64,000 nt of DNA, taken from assembly GCA_913775725.1 (NCBI GenBank), contig CAJYNG010000021.1, forward strand, positions 62,001 to 126,000. The letters are read 5' to 3'. The notes beneath the pieces are model-generated. The model saw only the letters and a program-made list of their open reading frames with translations, was not told the origin of the DNA and did no database searches. The position numbers were made by a program, and so were the translations under genes. This document shows, one piece after another, positions 8,338 to 17,968 of this stretch; the first letter of the stretch is position 1; the number at the start of each line of letters is the position of its first letter. This stretch comes from an uncultured Stenotrophomonas sp. Its GTDB lineage: Bacteria; Pseudomonadota; Gammaproteobacteria; Xanthomonadales; Xanthomonadaceae.

Positions 8338-10224
8338 TTGCGTTTTTCGTTGTCGCCCGTGCTGTGCACCGCCCTGGCCGTGGCCCTGGCCGGCTGCACG
8401 CCGTCGCCGCCCCCGATGGCGGACCGGGCGGCCAGTGGAGACACGCGGCAGGCCGAGGACGTCGAAACCGATGCCAGCCCACAGGCCGGGCAGGGCAGCG
8501 TGACCATCGGCGGTGAGGATGCCGCCGAGGATGTGCAGCGGTGGACGCCCCCCAGGGTGGACCGGCAGGGCCGCAGCCTCGCCCAGTTGCGGCGTGCGGC
8601 CGAACAGGCCTTTGCCGCCGGCCGGTTCTACGAGGATGCCGATGCGGCCATTCCGTTATGGCTGGCAGTGCAGGAAGAGGAACCGGATGACCGCCAGGCC
8701 CGACTGGGCCTGCAGCGTACGCGCCAGCGCCTGCAGCAGCAGGCGGATGCGCTGCTGGTGCGACCGCTGAAGCAACGCGAGGCCTTGGCGGAGGCCAGCC
8801 GCCAGGCACTGGTGTTGCTGACGCTCGCGCCGAAAGACGAGAAGGTGCGTGCGCTGCAGGGGCGGGTCGAGACCGCGCAGCGCGTGGTGGCCTACAACCG
8901 TGCAGGCGAAGAAGACCTGCGGTCGGACCGGATCGGTGAGGATGGTGACGGTGCCATCGGCAACTTTCGCGAGGCGCTGGCACTGGATGAGGACAACAGC
9001 CGTGCACGGCAGGGGCTGGCCGCGGCGGAAAGCGGGCTGATCCGCCGTGCCGAGGACGCTGCACGCACGCGGGATTTCGCCAGCGCCGGCACCTGGCTGG
9101 CCGAGGCGAGCAAGGTGCGCGATTCGTCGCCGACCATCGCCGATGCGTTCGAGCGCATCGAGCAGATCCGTGCCGCCACGCTGCTGCAGCTGCGCGATGA
9201 CGGTCTGCGTGATCTGGCCACGCCGCAGGGCCTGAAGCCAGCCCGCGAGAAGTTGGCCGAGGCCCTGCGCATCGCTCTGCCGGGCGACGTGGTGGTGGCC
9301 CAGCTGCGCGAGCGTATCGATCTGGCCACCCATTACGGCAGCTTCCGCCCGGGGCAGGTGTTCAGCGATGCCATGCGTGATGGCGGACGCGGGCCGCAGA
9401 TGGTGGTGGTCCCGCACGGCGGCTTCCAGATGGGTGCCGGCGATGCCGAGCCTGGATCCAGTGATTCCGAGCGCCCTTCGCACTATGTGCGTTTCGATCG
9501 CGGTTTCGCGATGGCCATCACCGAGGTTACGGTCAGCGATTTCGAACGCTACGTGAAGGCGTCCAATGCGCGCCCGCGCGCGACCCGGCGTGGCCATTCG
9601 GTGGTCTATGACGAGCGTAGCGGCAACTTCATCCGCCGCAGTGGGGTGGACTGGCGCTCGGACTATGACGGCGGCCGCGCGTTGGGCAACTCGCCGGTGA
9701 TGCACGTCAGCGTGCGTGATGCCGAGAACTACGCGGCGTGGCTGTCCGAGCAGACCGGCCGCAGCTACCGGCTGCCCAGCGAGGCCGAATTCGAATATGC
9801 ACTGCGCGCCGGCAGCAGCGGGCGCTACCCCTGGGGCGACGCCGGCACGCCGCCCCCCGGCAGCGGCAACTTCACCGGCAGCAAGGATGTTTCCCCTTCC
9901 GGCCGGCATTGGCACAACGCCTTCATCGGCTATGGCGATGGCTGGTGGGGACCGGCGCCGGTGGCCAGCTTCCAGGCCAACGCCTTCGGCCTGCACGACA
10001 TGGGCGGCAACCTCAGCGAATGGGTGGCCGACTGCTGGCATGCCAGTTACCGGCGTGCGCCCTCCGATGGCGCCGCCTGGTTCAACCCGGGCTGTCGCTC
10101 GCGGGTGATCCGCGGCGGCAACTGGGCCAATGCGCCCGAACAGACCCGTGCGGCCTGGCGGCAGTCACAGGATTCGGACACCACCAACGCCCGCATCGGT
10201 TTCCGTCTGGTGCGCGGCATCTGA
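8338..10224 (+). CDS. lipoprotein with C-terminal formylglycine-generating (SUMF1) domain
   Basis: A 628-residue predicted lipoprotein. I chose a TTG start at 8338 because AAGGAG lies 7 nt upstream and the product then begins with a lipoprotein signal peptide (LCTALAVALAGC, lipobox LAGC, Cys at about residue 20). Residues about 60-330 are TPR-like helical repeats (QAFAAGRFYEDADAAIPLWLAVQEEEPDD, EALALDEDNSRARQGLAAAE). Residues about 350-628 are an FGE/SUMF1 domain (MVVVPHGGFQMGAG, AITEVTVSDFERYV, YRLPSEAEFEYALRAG, GLHDMGGNLSEWVADCW, VIRGGNW, RIGFRLV). In sulfatase systems this fold oxidises a Cys to formylglycine, but many bacterial members only bind ligands; no sulfatase is nearby, so I infer a non-catalytic or different role in the cell envelope. 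Confidence 0.88.
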   Translation: MRFSLSPVLCTALAVALAGCTPSPPPMADRAASGDTRQAEDVETDASPQAGQGSVTIGGEDAAEDVQRWTPPRVDRQGRSLAQLRRAAEQAFAAGRFYEDADAAIPLWLAVQEEEPDDRQARLGLQRTRQRLQQQADALLVRPLKQREALAEASRQALVLLTLAPKDEKVRALQGRVETAQRVVAYNRAGEEDLRSDRIGEDGDGAIGNFREALALDEDNSRARQGLAAAESGLIRRAEDAARTRDFASAGTWLAEASKVRDSSPTIADAFERIEQIRAATLLQLRDDGLRDLATPQGLKPAREKLAEALRIALPGDVVVAQLRERIDLATHYGSFRPGQVFSDAMRDGGRGPQMVVVPHGGFQMGAGDAEPGSSDSERPSHYVRFDRGFAMAITEVTVSDFERYVKASNARPRATRRGHSVVYDERSGNFIRRSGVDWRSDYDGGRALGNSPVMHVSVRDAENYAAWLSEQTGRSYRLPSEAEFEYALRAGSSGRYPWGDAGTPPPGSGNFTGSKDVSPSGRHWHNAFIGYGDGWWGPAPVASFQANAFGLHDMGGNLSEWVADCWHASYRRAPSDGAAWFNPGCRSRVIRGGNWANAPEQTRAAWRQSQDSDTTNARIGFRLVRGI

Positions 10225-10312
10225 GCGGCCCCGGCTTCACCCGCTGCGGGCATCGGCGCACTAAGATTGCGCCGTGCCCGCCGGCCGGCGGGACCTGCCG
10301 GAAGACCGCCCG

Positions 10313-11209
10313 ATGCGCAACGATCCTTTCTCCCGCTCGCCGCAAGGCCCGCAACGGCGCAGCCTGTTCGGCAACATCCGCTGGTGGGTGTTGCTGCTGG
10401 CGGCCGGCTATGCGGTGTTCTACTGGTTTTCCAACCGCACGGTGGACCCCTATACCGGCGAGAAGGTGATGATCGACAGCAGCCTGGACGCACGCCAGGA
10501 GACCGCTTTGGGGCTGCAGGCCTACCAGCAGATCCTGTCGCAGGAACGGCCGATGGATCCCAGCGCACCGATCGCGCGCGATGTGCGCGACATCGCCCAG
10601 CGGCTGATTGCCAAGGTCGATGTGGTGGAGACCGCGCTGGCGCAGGAGCACGGCGTGCAACCGGCGCATTTTGCGCGGGATTTCCAGTGGGAAGTGAACG
10701 TGATTCCGTCCGAGCAGGCCAATGCGTTCTGCCTGCCGGGCGGCAAGATGGCGGTCTACACCGGCCTGGTGCCGGTGGCGCGCACCCGCGATGCGATGGC
10801 GGTGGTGATGGGCCACGAGATCGCGCATGCACTGTTGCGCCATGGTGCACAGCGCATGGCCCAGCAGAAGCTCACCCAGATCGGGCAGATGGCCGGCGCG
10901 GCCAGCGGCATGGACGCGCAGCAGCAACAGATGATGATGTCGGCGATGGGCTACGGGTATCTGCTGCCGTATGCGCGCAGCCACGAGACCCAGGCCGACG
11001 AAGTGGGCCTGATGCTGGCCGCGGCGGCGTGCTTTGACCCACGCGAGGCGGTGCCGCTGTGGCAGCGCATGGGCCAGGCCAGTGGTGGCCAGTCACCGCC
11101 GGAGTTCGCGTCTACTCACCCGAACCCGGGTACCCGTATCCTGAACCTGCAGGCGCTGATGCCGAAGGCACTCGAGTACCGGCAGAAGTTCTGCGAGCAG
11201 GCAAAGTAG
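10313..11209 (+). CDS. membrane-anchored M48 family metalloprotease
   Basis: About 298 residues. An N-terminal hydrophobic segment (WWVLLLAAGYAVFYWF, about residues 22-37) anchors or exports it. The zinc-protease motif HEIAH is at about residues 168-172 (VVMGHEIAHALLRHG) and the third-ligand region is SHETQADEVGL; the C-terminal STHPNPGTRI is typical of the Oma1/BepA/LoiP-like M48C group, which degrades or quality-controls envelope proteins. The ATG at 10313 is preferred over an upstream in-frame GTG at 10274, which would add 13 polar residues ahead of the membrane segment. It follows the SUMF1 lipoprotein by 88 bp and could share its transcript. Confidence 0.92.
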   Translation: MRNDPFSRSPQGPQRRSLFGNIRWWVLLLAAGYAVFYWFSNRTVDPYTGEKVMIDSSLDARQETALGLQAYQQILSQERPMDPSAPIARDVRDIAQRLIAKVDVVETALAQEHGVQPAHFARDFQWEVNVIPSEQANAFCLPGGKMAVYTGLVPVARTRDAMAVVMGHEIAHALLRHGAQRMAQQKLTQIGQMAGAASGMDAQQQQMMMSAMGYGYLLPYARSHETQADEVGLMLAAAACFDPREAVPLWQRMGQASGGQSPPEFASTHPNPGTRILNLQALMPKALEYRQKFCEQAK

Positions 11210-11211
11210 GG

Positions 11212-11757
11212 TGTTCGGCAGGGCTTGCAGCCCTGCACCTGCCGAAGCCAGAGCAACAGCAACCGCCGAAGCAAAAGCTGGCTATCCGTGGGATGGCGGG
11301 GTGGGTCCGGTTGCGGGGGCCGCTGCAAGTACGTCCATGTAAGCTCGGTCGCCGCATCCATGCGGCTCACGCCCCCGCAACCGGACCCACCCCGCCTTCG
11401 ACAGATGTCTGAGATCTGCCGGAATGGCGCTTGGGGTCAGATCCGTTTTCCGCAGGAAAACGGATCTGACCCCGAATTGATTCGATATCTGGAAGAGATT
11501 CATCCACGCATGGCGTGGATCTACCGTGTCGACCAAGGTCGACACCTACCAACAGCCTCCGGAATCTGTCAGAGGTGGGGCGGTGTCGGAGTGCGGGGTG
11601 TCAGCCGCATGGATGCGGCTGCCAAGCCTACAAGGATGTACTTGCGGCGTCCCCGCACTCCGACACCGTCCCGCCATCCCGCGGAATGCCTGCTTTTGAC
11701 GTTGACGTTGCCTTGCCTTGAAGCCTCTGCAGGTGCAGGGCGCAGCCCTGCCGAACA
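11212..11757. repeat. nested intergenic repeat island
   Basis: A gene-free 550-bp gap built from inverted repeats. Outer arms (11212-11242 and 11729-11757, ..GTTCGGCAGGGC.. / ..GCCCTGCCGAAC..) enclose two large hairpins. Hairpin A has 25-bp arms at 11295-11319 and 11372-11396; hairpin B has arms at 11574-11598 and 11651-11675. The loops of A and B are near-copies in opposite orientation (shared core CCGCATCCATGCGGCT) although the arms differ in sequence. In between lie the 41-bp palindrome (11433-11473, same arms as 2339-2379), TCCACGCATGGCGTGGA near 11504 and a GTCGACCAAGGTCGAC hairpin near 11528. No credible coding region is seen. Confidence 0.85.
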
Positions 11758-11762
11758 ACCCT

Positions 11763-13094
11763 CTACTTGACCTGCACGTCGATCACGCCGTCGCCAACGC
11801 GGGCCTGCAGTGCGTCACCAGGCTGCACCTGGTCGACCTGGCGTACCAGCGTGTCATCGTCACTGCGGGTCAGGATGCTGTAGCCACGGGCCACGGTCGC
11901 CAGCGGGCTGACCGCTTCCAGTGAGCGCGCCAGCCCGCGCAGGCGCAGCGCATCGCGTTCCAGCAGACGCTGCATTGCAATCTGCGGTCGCCCGCGCAAG
12001 GCAGCCAGGCGGCGCTGCATCGTGTCGAGCTGGCGCTGCGGATGATGCCCGCGCAGGATCGCCGCGGCATGGCGCAGGCGCGCGGCATGGCGCTCCTGCT
12101 GCTGGTTGAAGGCGGCATGCAGGCGCCGGCCCAGATCCAGCTGGCGGCGCCGAAGCAGGTCCAGCCGCGCCTGCGGGCTCTGCGCGTTCAGGCGCAGCAG
12201 GGCGCGGTCGGCGCGCTGCATCGCCTGCTGCATCGCATGCCGTTGCAGCTGCACCATGCGCGCGGCTGTGCGGCGCAGGCGCAGCGCCAGTTCGCGCTGG
12301 TCCGGTACCAGCAGCTCGGCCGCCACCGACGGCGTCGGTGCACGCAGGTCGGCGGCAAAATCGCTGAGGCTGAAGTCGGTTTCATGGCCCACCGCCGACA
12401 CCACCGGGGTGTGACTGGCGGCGATCGCACGGGCCAGTGCTTCATCGTTGAAGGCCCACAGGTCTTCCAGTGAACCGCCGCCGCGGGTCAGCAGGATCAC
12501 GTCGTAGCGGCCACTGGCATCGGCCGCCTGCAGCAGGCGGGTGATCTGTGCAGCGGCGCTGCTGCCCTGCACCAGGGTCGGCAGCAGGTCCACTTCCAGC
12601 AGCGGAAAGCGGCGGGCCAGCACGCTCAGCACGTCGCGCACGGCGGCGCCGGTGGGCGAGGTGATCACTGCCAGGCGCTGCACGTGCGCCGGCATCGGCC
12701 GCTTGCGCGCCGGGTCGAACAGACCCTCGGCCTCCAGGCGTGCCTTCAGCTCTTCGAATGCGCGGCGCAATGCGCCTTCGCCGGCTTCCTCCATGTGGTC
12801 CAGCACCATCTGGTACTCGCCACGGGCGTCGTACAGGGTCACCTTGCCGCGCACCAGCACGCGCATGCCTTCGCGCGGCGCGAACTTCAGGTACTGCGCC
12901 TTCATCCGGAACATCGCCGCGCGCAGCTGCGCACGTGCGTCCTTCAGGGTGAAATACAGGTGCCCGGAAGAAGGACGCGCCACGCTGCCCAGCTCGGCCT
13001 CGACCCAGATCGCCGGGAAGCTGCCTTCCAGCAGGTCGCGGGCCAGGGTGTTGAGCTGGCTGGGGGTGAGGATGTCGTTGTTGCGTGGCTGCAT
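11763..13094 (-). CDS. xseA: exodeoxyribonuclease VII large subunit
   Basis: A 443-residue large subunit of exonuclease VII, which degrades single-stranded DNA with the small XseB subunit (not in this window). The N-terminal OB-fold DNA-binding region is visible ([48 protein letters not shown]), followed by the catalytic core ([54 protein letters not shown]) and a C-terminal coiled-coil of Arg/Leu/Gln-rich helices ending in a small beta segment ([12 protein letters not shown]). The ATG at 13094 gives the usual family N-terminus ([15 protein letters not shown]); upstream in-frame codons would overlap the preceding gene's reading region without homology. It stands 44 bp after queG on the same strand. 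Confidence 0.96.
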   Translation of the reverse strand: MQPRNNDILTPSQLNTLARDLLEGSFPAIWVEAELGSVARPSSGHLYFTLKDARAQLRAAMFRMKAQYLKFAPREGMRVLVRGKVTLYDARGEYQMVLDHMEEAGEGALRRAFEELKARLEAEGLFDPARKRPMPAHVQRLAVITSPTGAAVRDVLSVLARRFPLLEVDLLPTLVQGSSAAAQITRLLQAADASGRYDVILLTRGGGSLEDLWAFNDEALARAIAASHTPVVSAVGHETDFSLSDFAADLRAPTPSVAAELLVPDQRELALRLRRTAARMVQLQRHAMQQAMQRADRALLRLNAQSPQARLDLLRRRQLDLGRRLHAAFNQQQERHAARLRHAAAILRGHHPQRQLDTMQRRLAALRGRPQIAMQRLLERDALRLRGLARSLEAVSPLATVARGYSILTRSDDDTLVRQVDQVQPGDALQARVGDGVIDVQVK

Positions 13095-13138
13095 GGGAAC
13101 GGCGTGCTGCGGGCGGAACGGGGGCTCAGGATCGCACG

Positions 13139-14209
13139 TCAGCGCACCGTGTGCTGGCCCAGCGCCCACTGCACGTGTTCACGCACCAACGGCGAGGGAT
13201 CATCGACGCGGGTATACAACGCGGCCAGCGCTTCGGCCGAGGTCGGTGCATTGCCCAGTGCTACGGCGATGTTGCGCAGCCAGCGCTCATGGCCGCTGCG
13301 CCGGATCGGGCTGCCTTCGGTACGGCGCAGGAACTCGGCTTCATCCCAGGCGAACAGCTGGTCCAGCCGCGCGGTATCGAGGTTGTTGCGCGCGCGGAAA
13401 TCGGCTTCGTCGGTACGCTTGGCGAACTTGTTCCAGGGGCAGACCAGCTGGCAGTCGTCACAGCCGTAGATGCGGTTGCCGATCAACGGCCGCATGTCTT
13501 CGGGGATGGCACCGTCGTGCTCGATGGTCAGGTAGGAAATACAGCGCCGTGCGTCCAGCCGCTGCGGGCCGGTGATGGCCTGGGTCGGGCAGACATCGAT
13601 GCAGCGCGTGCAGGTACCGCAGTGTGCCGTTGCCGGCGCATCGATCGGCAGCGGGATATCGATGTAGATCTCGCCGATGAAGAACCAGGAGCCGCCATGG
13701 CGATCGATCAGGCAGGTGTGCTTGCCGATCCAGCCGAGCCCCGCATTGCGCGCCAGTGCGCGTTCCAGCACGGGGGCCGAATCGACGAATACGCGGTAGC
13801 CCAGCGGTGCCACCTCATCGTTGATCTGCGTGGCCAGCTTCTGCAGGCGGTTGCGCATCAGCTTGTGGTAGTCGCGGCCCAGGGCGTAACGGGCCACGTA
13901 GGCACGGCCCGGGTCGGCCAGCGTTGCCCAGGCTTCGGTGTCGTCCTTGTGGCTGTAGTCCATGCCCACCGAGATCACCCGTACGGTGCCTGGCAGCAGC
14001 TCGGCCGGGCGCGCGCGCAGGGTGCCGTGGCGCGCCATCCAGTCCATCGTGCCGTACAGGCCCTGGCCCAGCCAATCGGCCAGGTGCGCTTCATCCTCGC
14101 CCAGCTCGATGCCGGCGATGCCACAGCGCTGGAAGCCATGCGCACGGGCCAGTTCGCGGATGCGCTGTACGGCCTGGGCCGGATCGACAGGGGCGGGGAC
14201 GGGGGACAT
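13139..14209 (-). CDS. queG: epoxyqueuosine reductase QueG
   Basis: A 356-residue cobalamin-dependent [4Fe-4S] enzyme for the last step of queuosine synthesis in tRNA (epoxyqueuosine to queuosine). Two ferredoxin-type cluster motifs are visible: [16 protein letters not shown] and [12 protein letters not shown]; the cobalamin-domain signatures [13 protein letters not shown] and [13 protein letters not shown] are present, and a C-terminal HEAT-like segment ends the protein. Start ATG 14209 gives the standard N-terminus. It is divergent from nnr, with only 23 bp between the start codons, so the two promoters must overlap or lie in the opposite gene. The same neighbourhood occurs in many gamma-proteobacteria. 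Confidence 0.96.
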   Translation of the reverse strand: MSPVPAPVDPAQAVQRIRELARAHGFQRCGIAGIELGEDEAHLADWLGQGLYGTMDWMARHGTLRARPAELLPGTVRVISVGMDYSHKDDTEAWATLADPGRAYVARYALGRDYHKLMRNRLQKLATQINDEVAPLGYRVFVDSAPVLERALARNAGLGWIGKHTCLIDRHGGSWFFIGEIYIDIPLPIDAPATAHCGTCTRCIDVCPTQAITGPQRLDARRCISYLTIEHDGAIPEDMRPLIGNRIYGCDDCQLVCPWNKFAKRTDEADFRARNNLDTARLDQLFAWDEAEFLRRTEGSPIRRSGHERWLRNIAVALGNAPTSAEALAALYTRVDDPSPLVREHVQWALGQHTVR

Positions 14210-14232
14210 GTGCACCAGTATAAAATCCCTGC

Positions 14233-15717
14233 ATGGCCAACCTTGCCGATCTGTTCGATTCCGCTGCCGCGCGTGCGCTTGATGCGCAGGCCTCGGCGCT
14301 GGCCGCCGAGGGCGGCTGGGGCCTGATGGCGCAGGCCGGCCAGGCCGCCTGGCAGTGCCTGCTGCAGCATTGGCCGCAGGCGCAGCGGATCGGCGTGGTG
14401 GTCGGTGCGGGCAACAACGGCGGCGATGGCCATGTGCTGGCCCGTCACGCGCTGCAGGCCGGGCGCGAGGTGACGGTGATCGCCTTGCCGGGGAAGCCGC
14501 CGTCAACCGTGCTGGCACAGCGTGCAGCATCGGAATTCAAGTCTGACGGCGGCACCATCATCGATTTCGACGGCGCGCTGCCCGAGGCCGATATCTGGGT
14601 TGATGCCCTGTTCGGTCTGGGCTTCGATCGCGCGCCGGAAGGCGTGACGCAGGCGCTGATTGTCGCGCTCAACACGCAGGCGGCACCGGTATTGGCGCTG
14701 GACGTGCCCAGTGGCGTCGATGCCGACCGCGGTGCCGTACCGGGTGTGGCCGTGAAGGCCGCTTTGACCCTGCAGTTCATCGTGCCGCATCGCGGGCTGT
14801 ATACCGGCGACGCGCTGGATCATTGTGGCCAGAAGGCGCTGGCGCCGCTGCAGCTACCCGCGGCCGCATGGCAGGGCGTGTCACCCGCCGTGGAGCACTG
14901 GACCCAGGCTCGCTTGCCGGCACTGCTGCCGCCGCGCCGCGCCAACACCCACAAGGGCGAATCCGGGCACGTGCTGTGTGTTGGCGGCAACCATGGCAGC
15001 GGCGGTGCCATCGCCATGGCGGCCGAGGCCGCGTTGCGCGCAGGTGCAGGGCTGTTGAGCCTGGGCACCCGCCGCGACCACGTTGGCCCGTTGCTGGCGC
15101 GCCTGCCGGAGGCGATGACCCATGCGCTGGAAGACGGCGATGTGCTGCCGGCGCTGCTGGACAAGGCCAGGGTGGTGGCGATCGGCCCCGGCCTGGGCCA
15201 GGACGAATGGGCGCGCGCACTGTTTGCGCGGGTGCTGGCCAGCACCAAACCGCTGGTGGTCGATGCCGATGCACTGAACCTGCTGGCGCAGGATCCGCGC
15301 GCGCTACCGGACGCCATCCTTACGCCGCATCCGGGCGAGGCCGCGCGCCTGCTCGGCTGCAGTACCGCTGACATCCAGGCCGATCGCTACCGCTGTGCGC
15401 AGGCGTTGGCCGAACGCTTCCACGCCGTAGTGGTGCTGAAGGGCGCCGGCAGCATCGTCGCAGCGCCCGGGCAACGGCCACGGCTGATTGCCGCAGGCAA
15501 CCCCGGCATGGCCGTGGGTGGCATGGGCGACCTGCTCACCGGCATCATCGCCAGCCTGCGCGCGCAGGGCCTGGTCGCCTTCGACGCTGCTGCGGCCGGT
15601 GCGCTGCTGCATGCGCTCGCGGGCGATATCGCTGCCGCCGATGGCGCGCGCGGCCTGCTTCCTACTGATCTGCTGTCGCCGTTGCGGCGACTGGCCAACC
15701 CGGAACTCTCTCCATGA
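14233..15717 (+). CDS. nnr: bifunctional NAD(P)H-hydrate epimerase / ADP-dependent dehydratase
   Basis: A 494-residue metabolite-repair enzyme. The N-terminal epimerase domain (about 1-215, GVVVGAGNNGGDGHVLARHAL; LALDVPSGVDADRG) interconverts R- and S-NAD(P)HX, and the C-terminal ADP-dependent dehydratase domain (about 225-494, NTHKGESGHVLCVGGNHGSGGAI, VAIGPGLGQDEW, LTPHPGEAARLLG, GMAVGGMGDLLTG) restores NAD(P)H. The ATG lies 8 nt downstream of a TATAAA-like -10 hexamer (14219-14224), so its mRNA may be nearly leaderless; this is an inference. Its last four bases overlap the tsaE start (ATGA), indicating an operon with tsaE. Confidence 0.95.
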   Translation: MANLADLFDSAAARALDAQASALAAEGGWGLMAQAGQAAWQCLLQHWPQAQRIGVVVGAGNNGGDGHVLARHALQAGREVTVIALPGKPPSTVLAQRAASEFKSDGGTIIDFDGALPEADIWVDALFGLGFDRAPEGVTQALIVALNTQAAPVLALDVPSGVDADRGAVPGVAVKAALTLQFIVPHRGLYTGDALDHCGQKALAPLQLPAAAWQGVSPAVEHWTQARLPALLPPRRANTHKGESGHVLCVGGNHGSGGAIAMAAEAALRAGAGLLSLGTRRDHVGPLLARLPEAMTHALEDGDVLPALLDKARVVAIGPGLGQDEWARALFARVLASTKPLVVDADALNLLAQDPRALPDAILTPHPGEAARLLGCSTADIQADRYRCAQALAERFHAVVVLKGAGSIVAAPGQRPRLIAAGNPGMAVGGMGDLLTGIIASLRAQGLVAFDAAAAGALLHALAGDIAAADGARGLLPTDLLSPLRRLANPELSP

Positions 15718-16196
15718 TCGATTTCTTCCTTGCCGACAGCGATGCCACCGAACTACTCGGGCAATGGCTGGCGGCCACCCGGCCGCCGCAGGCGCTGGTC
15801 GAACTGCGCGGCGACCTGGGCGCCGGCAAATCCACCACCGCACGAGCACTGCTGCGCGCACTGGGCGTGCAGGGCGCGATCCGCAGCCCGACCTACACCC
15901 TGGTCGAGCGCTATCCGCTGGCCAGCGGTGGCGAGGCCTGGCATCTGGACCTGTACCGGATCGGCCAGGCCGGCGAACTCGATTTCCTGGGCCTGGACGA
16001 AGGTAGCGCGGTGTTGTGGCTGGTGGAATGGCCGGAACGCGGCGCTGGCGCGCTGCCGCCGACCGACCTGGTGGTGGCGCTGGAGATCGAGGGGCAGGGG
16101 CGTCGCGTCCGTCTCACTGGAGCCAGCGACGTCGGACATGAATGGCTGAAACGGCTTCCCCAAGGGGGCGACTTGCAGGCCATTTCTGTCGGCTGA
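15714..16196 (+). CDS. tsaE: tRNA threonylcarbamoyladenosine synthesis ATPase TsaE
   Basis: A 160-residue ATPase that works with TsaB and TsaD to install t6A at position 37 of ANN-decoding tRNAs. The Walker A motif GDLGAGKST is at residues 33-41, followed by the family stretches RSPTYTLVERY and HLDLYRIG and a Walker B-like LVEWPERG. Length is typical. The start overlaps the nnr stop by four bases (ATGA), and the next gene is the amidase, the conserved yjeF-yjeE-amiB-mutL order known from E. coli. Confidence 0.95.
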   Translation: MIDFFLADSDATELLGQWLAATRPPQALVELRGDLGAGKSTTARALLRALGVQGAIRSPTYTLVERYPLASGGEAWHLDLYRIGQAGELDFLGLDEGSAVLWLVEWPERGAGALPPTDLVVALEIEGQGRRVRLTGASDVGHEWLKRLPQGGDLQAISVG

Positions 16197-16278
16197 CGAG
16201 AACAAAGACCGGCAGGTTACGGATTATTAAGGAAAAAGGTGTTGCATTCCGTTCAGCGCGGTGATTGAATCCTGAGCC

Positions 16279-17847
16279 ATGCGCCCGGGGAACCGTCTCA
16301 TCGCTATCTGTGCCGCCGTCGGACTGGGTCTGGCGAGCGTCAGTGCGTGGGCCGGTGAAGTCCGCCAGGTCCTGCTGAATACCGGCGCCACCGGCACCCG
16401 TGCCGAGATCTCGCTGGTCGGCAGTGGCGGCTACAAGACGCTTTCTCTGGCCGGTCCGAACCGTCTGGTGGTCGACTTCCCGGACTCCAGCGCCATACGC
16501 AACCTGAAGATGCCGGCTGCGCAGGGCGTGGTCACGGCGGTGCGTACCGGACAGCCGGTGCCGGGTACCTTCCGTGTCGTTTTCGACCTCGCTGAATCGG
16601 TGGCGCCGTTCCGCCCGCAGATGCAGCGCGAGGGCAATGAATCCAAGCTGGTGATCGAATGGCCGGGCGATGGCCCGGCCGTGGCCGCCAGCCGTCCGGC
16701 AGCGACGCCGGCGGTGCAGCCGCAGGCACCGGTCAGCACGCCCGCACCGACGCCGACGCCGGCGGAGAGCGCGCAGTCGCGTTCCGATGCCGCGCGTGCG
16801 ACCGCGCTGCTGACTGCCCAGGTGCGCCAGCAGGCCAGTGCCACTGCCGCCGCGCCGGCCACGCCCACCCCGGCGCCGTCCACCGCACCGGCCCAGGTCG
16901 CGGCGGCCGGTACCGTGGCCAGCAGTTCGCCTTCTTCCTCGCCGGCCGCGATTCTTGCCGGGCAGCGCACCGCAGCGGTGGTGACCACGCCACCGGCCAC
17001 GGTGCCCGCACCGGCACCGACGCCGGTGGAACCGCCGCGCCCGGCCATGCCCAGCGATGCGTCGCGCATCCGCATGCAGGCCGGCATGCGCCATCTGGTG
17101 GTGGCCATCGATCCGGGCCACGGCGGCCAGGATCCGGGTGCGATCGGCCCGACCGGCAAGCGCGAAAAGGATGTGACCCTGGCCGTGGCGCGTGAACTGG
17201 CCCGCCAGGTCAATGCGACGCCGGGCCTGAAGGCCTACCTGACCCGCGACAGCGACGTGTTCATCCCGCTGCCGATGCGCGCGCAGAAGGCGCGTGCGAA
17301 CAAGGCCGACATCTTCATTTCGATCCATGCCGACGCGGCCGAAAACCGTTCGGCCACCGGTTCGTCGGTGTACGTGCTGTCGACCAAGGGTGCTTCTTCG
17401 CAGCGCGCCCGCTGGCTGGCGGACAAGGAAAACGCGGCTGACCTGGTCGGTGGCGTGCGCCTGCAGCAGACCGAAGGCACGCTCGCCAACGTGTTGCTGG
17501 ATCTGGCCCAGAGCGGCTACATGAAGGCATCCGAGGACGCGGCCGGCCACGTGCTGGGCGGCCTGAAGCGGATCGGTAACAACCACAAGCCGAACATCGA
17601 GCGCGCCAACTTCGCGGTGCTGCGCACCTCGGACATGCCGGCGATGCTGGTGGAAACCGCGTTCATCTCCAACCCGGATGAAGAACGCCGCCTGATCGAC
17701 CCGGCCTACCAGCGCAAGATTGCCGGTGCGGTGCTGGACGGTGTGCATACCTTCTTCAGCCGCCAGCCGCCACCTGGCACGTTGTATGCCGCCCGCGCCC
17801 AGGCCGAGATCGACGCAGCCGGCACCATGGCCGGCGGCAGCAAGTAA
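16279..17847 (+). CDS. N-acetylmuramoyl-L-alanine amidase with AMIN domain
   Basis: A 522-residue periplasmic amidase that cuts the peptide from muramic acid during daughter-cell separation. A signal peptide (LIAICAAVGLGLASVSAWAG) is followed by an AMIN domain (about 28-130, septal peptidoglycan targeting), a Pro/Ala/Thr-rich linker (about 135-265) and an Amidase_3 catalytic domain (AIDPGHGGQDPGAIG, FISIHADAAENRSATGSSVYVLS, VLRTSDMPAMLVETAFISNPDEE) with the His and Glu zinc ligands and catalytic Glu in place. It is the AmiB/AmiC type. A possible promoter (TTGCAT, 17 bp, TTGAAT) spans 16242-16270, leaving very little leader before the ATG. Confidence 0.95.
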   Translation: MRPGNRLIAICAAVGLGLASVSAWAGEVRQVLLNTGATGTRAEISLVGSGGYKTLSLAGPNRLVVDFPDSSAIRNLKMPAAQGVVTAVRTGQPVPGTFRVVFDLAESVAPFRPQMQREGNESKLVIEWPGDGPAVAASRPAATPAVQPQAPVSTPAPTPTPAESAQSRSDAARATALLTAQVRQQASATAAAPATPTPAPSTAPAQVAAAGTVASSSPSSSPAAILAGQRTAAVVTTPPATVPAPAPTPVEPPRPAMPSDASRIRMQAGMRHLVVAIDPGHGGQDPGAIGPTGKREKDVTLAVARELARQVNATPGLKAYLTRDSDVFIPLPMRAQKARANKADIFISIHADAAENRSATGSSVYVLSTKGASSQRARWLADKENAADLVGGVRLQQTEGTLANVLLDLAQSGYMKASEDAAGHVLGGLKRIGNNHKPNIERANFAVLRTSDMPAMLVETAFISNPDEERRLIDPAYQRKIAGAVLDGVHTFFSRQPPPGTLYAARAQAEIDAAGTMAGGSK

Positions 17848-17942
17848 CCCGCCGAAGGCGGGTTACTGCTTTCTGTAGCGTCGAGCCGCGCTCGACTGGG
17901 CCTTCCCGGTAGTCCGTCAGTCGAGCATGGCTCGACTCTACC
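17846..17942. repeat. hairpin plus SMAG-type GTAG repeat pair
   Basis: A hairpin AACCCGCC-GAA-GGCGGGTT overlaps the amidase stop codon (17846-17864) and may end its transcript. It is followed by two stem-loops facing each other: GTAGCGTCGAGCCGCGCTCGAC from 17876 and GTCGAGCATGGCTCGACTCTAC ending at 17941. The inward/outward GTAG...CTAC borders are those of the S. maltophilia SMAG family. Confidence 0.85.
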
Positions 17943-17968
17943 CTCGGCCGCTCCGTTATCATCTCCGC

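Noticed and set aside
8338-10224. Sulfatase-activating enzyme with assigned symbol
   Set aside because: Domain is FGE-like but no sulfatase or proven catalytic residues are seen, so no gene symbol is given.
11212-11757. Short open frames in the gap after the M48 gene
   Set aside because: They run through palindromes and change composition with them; no ribosome sites or family motifs.
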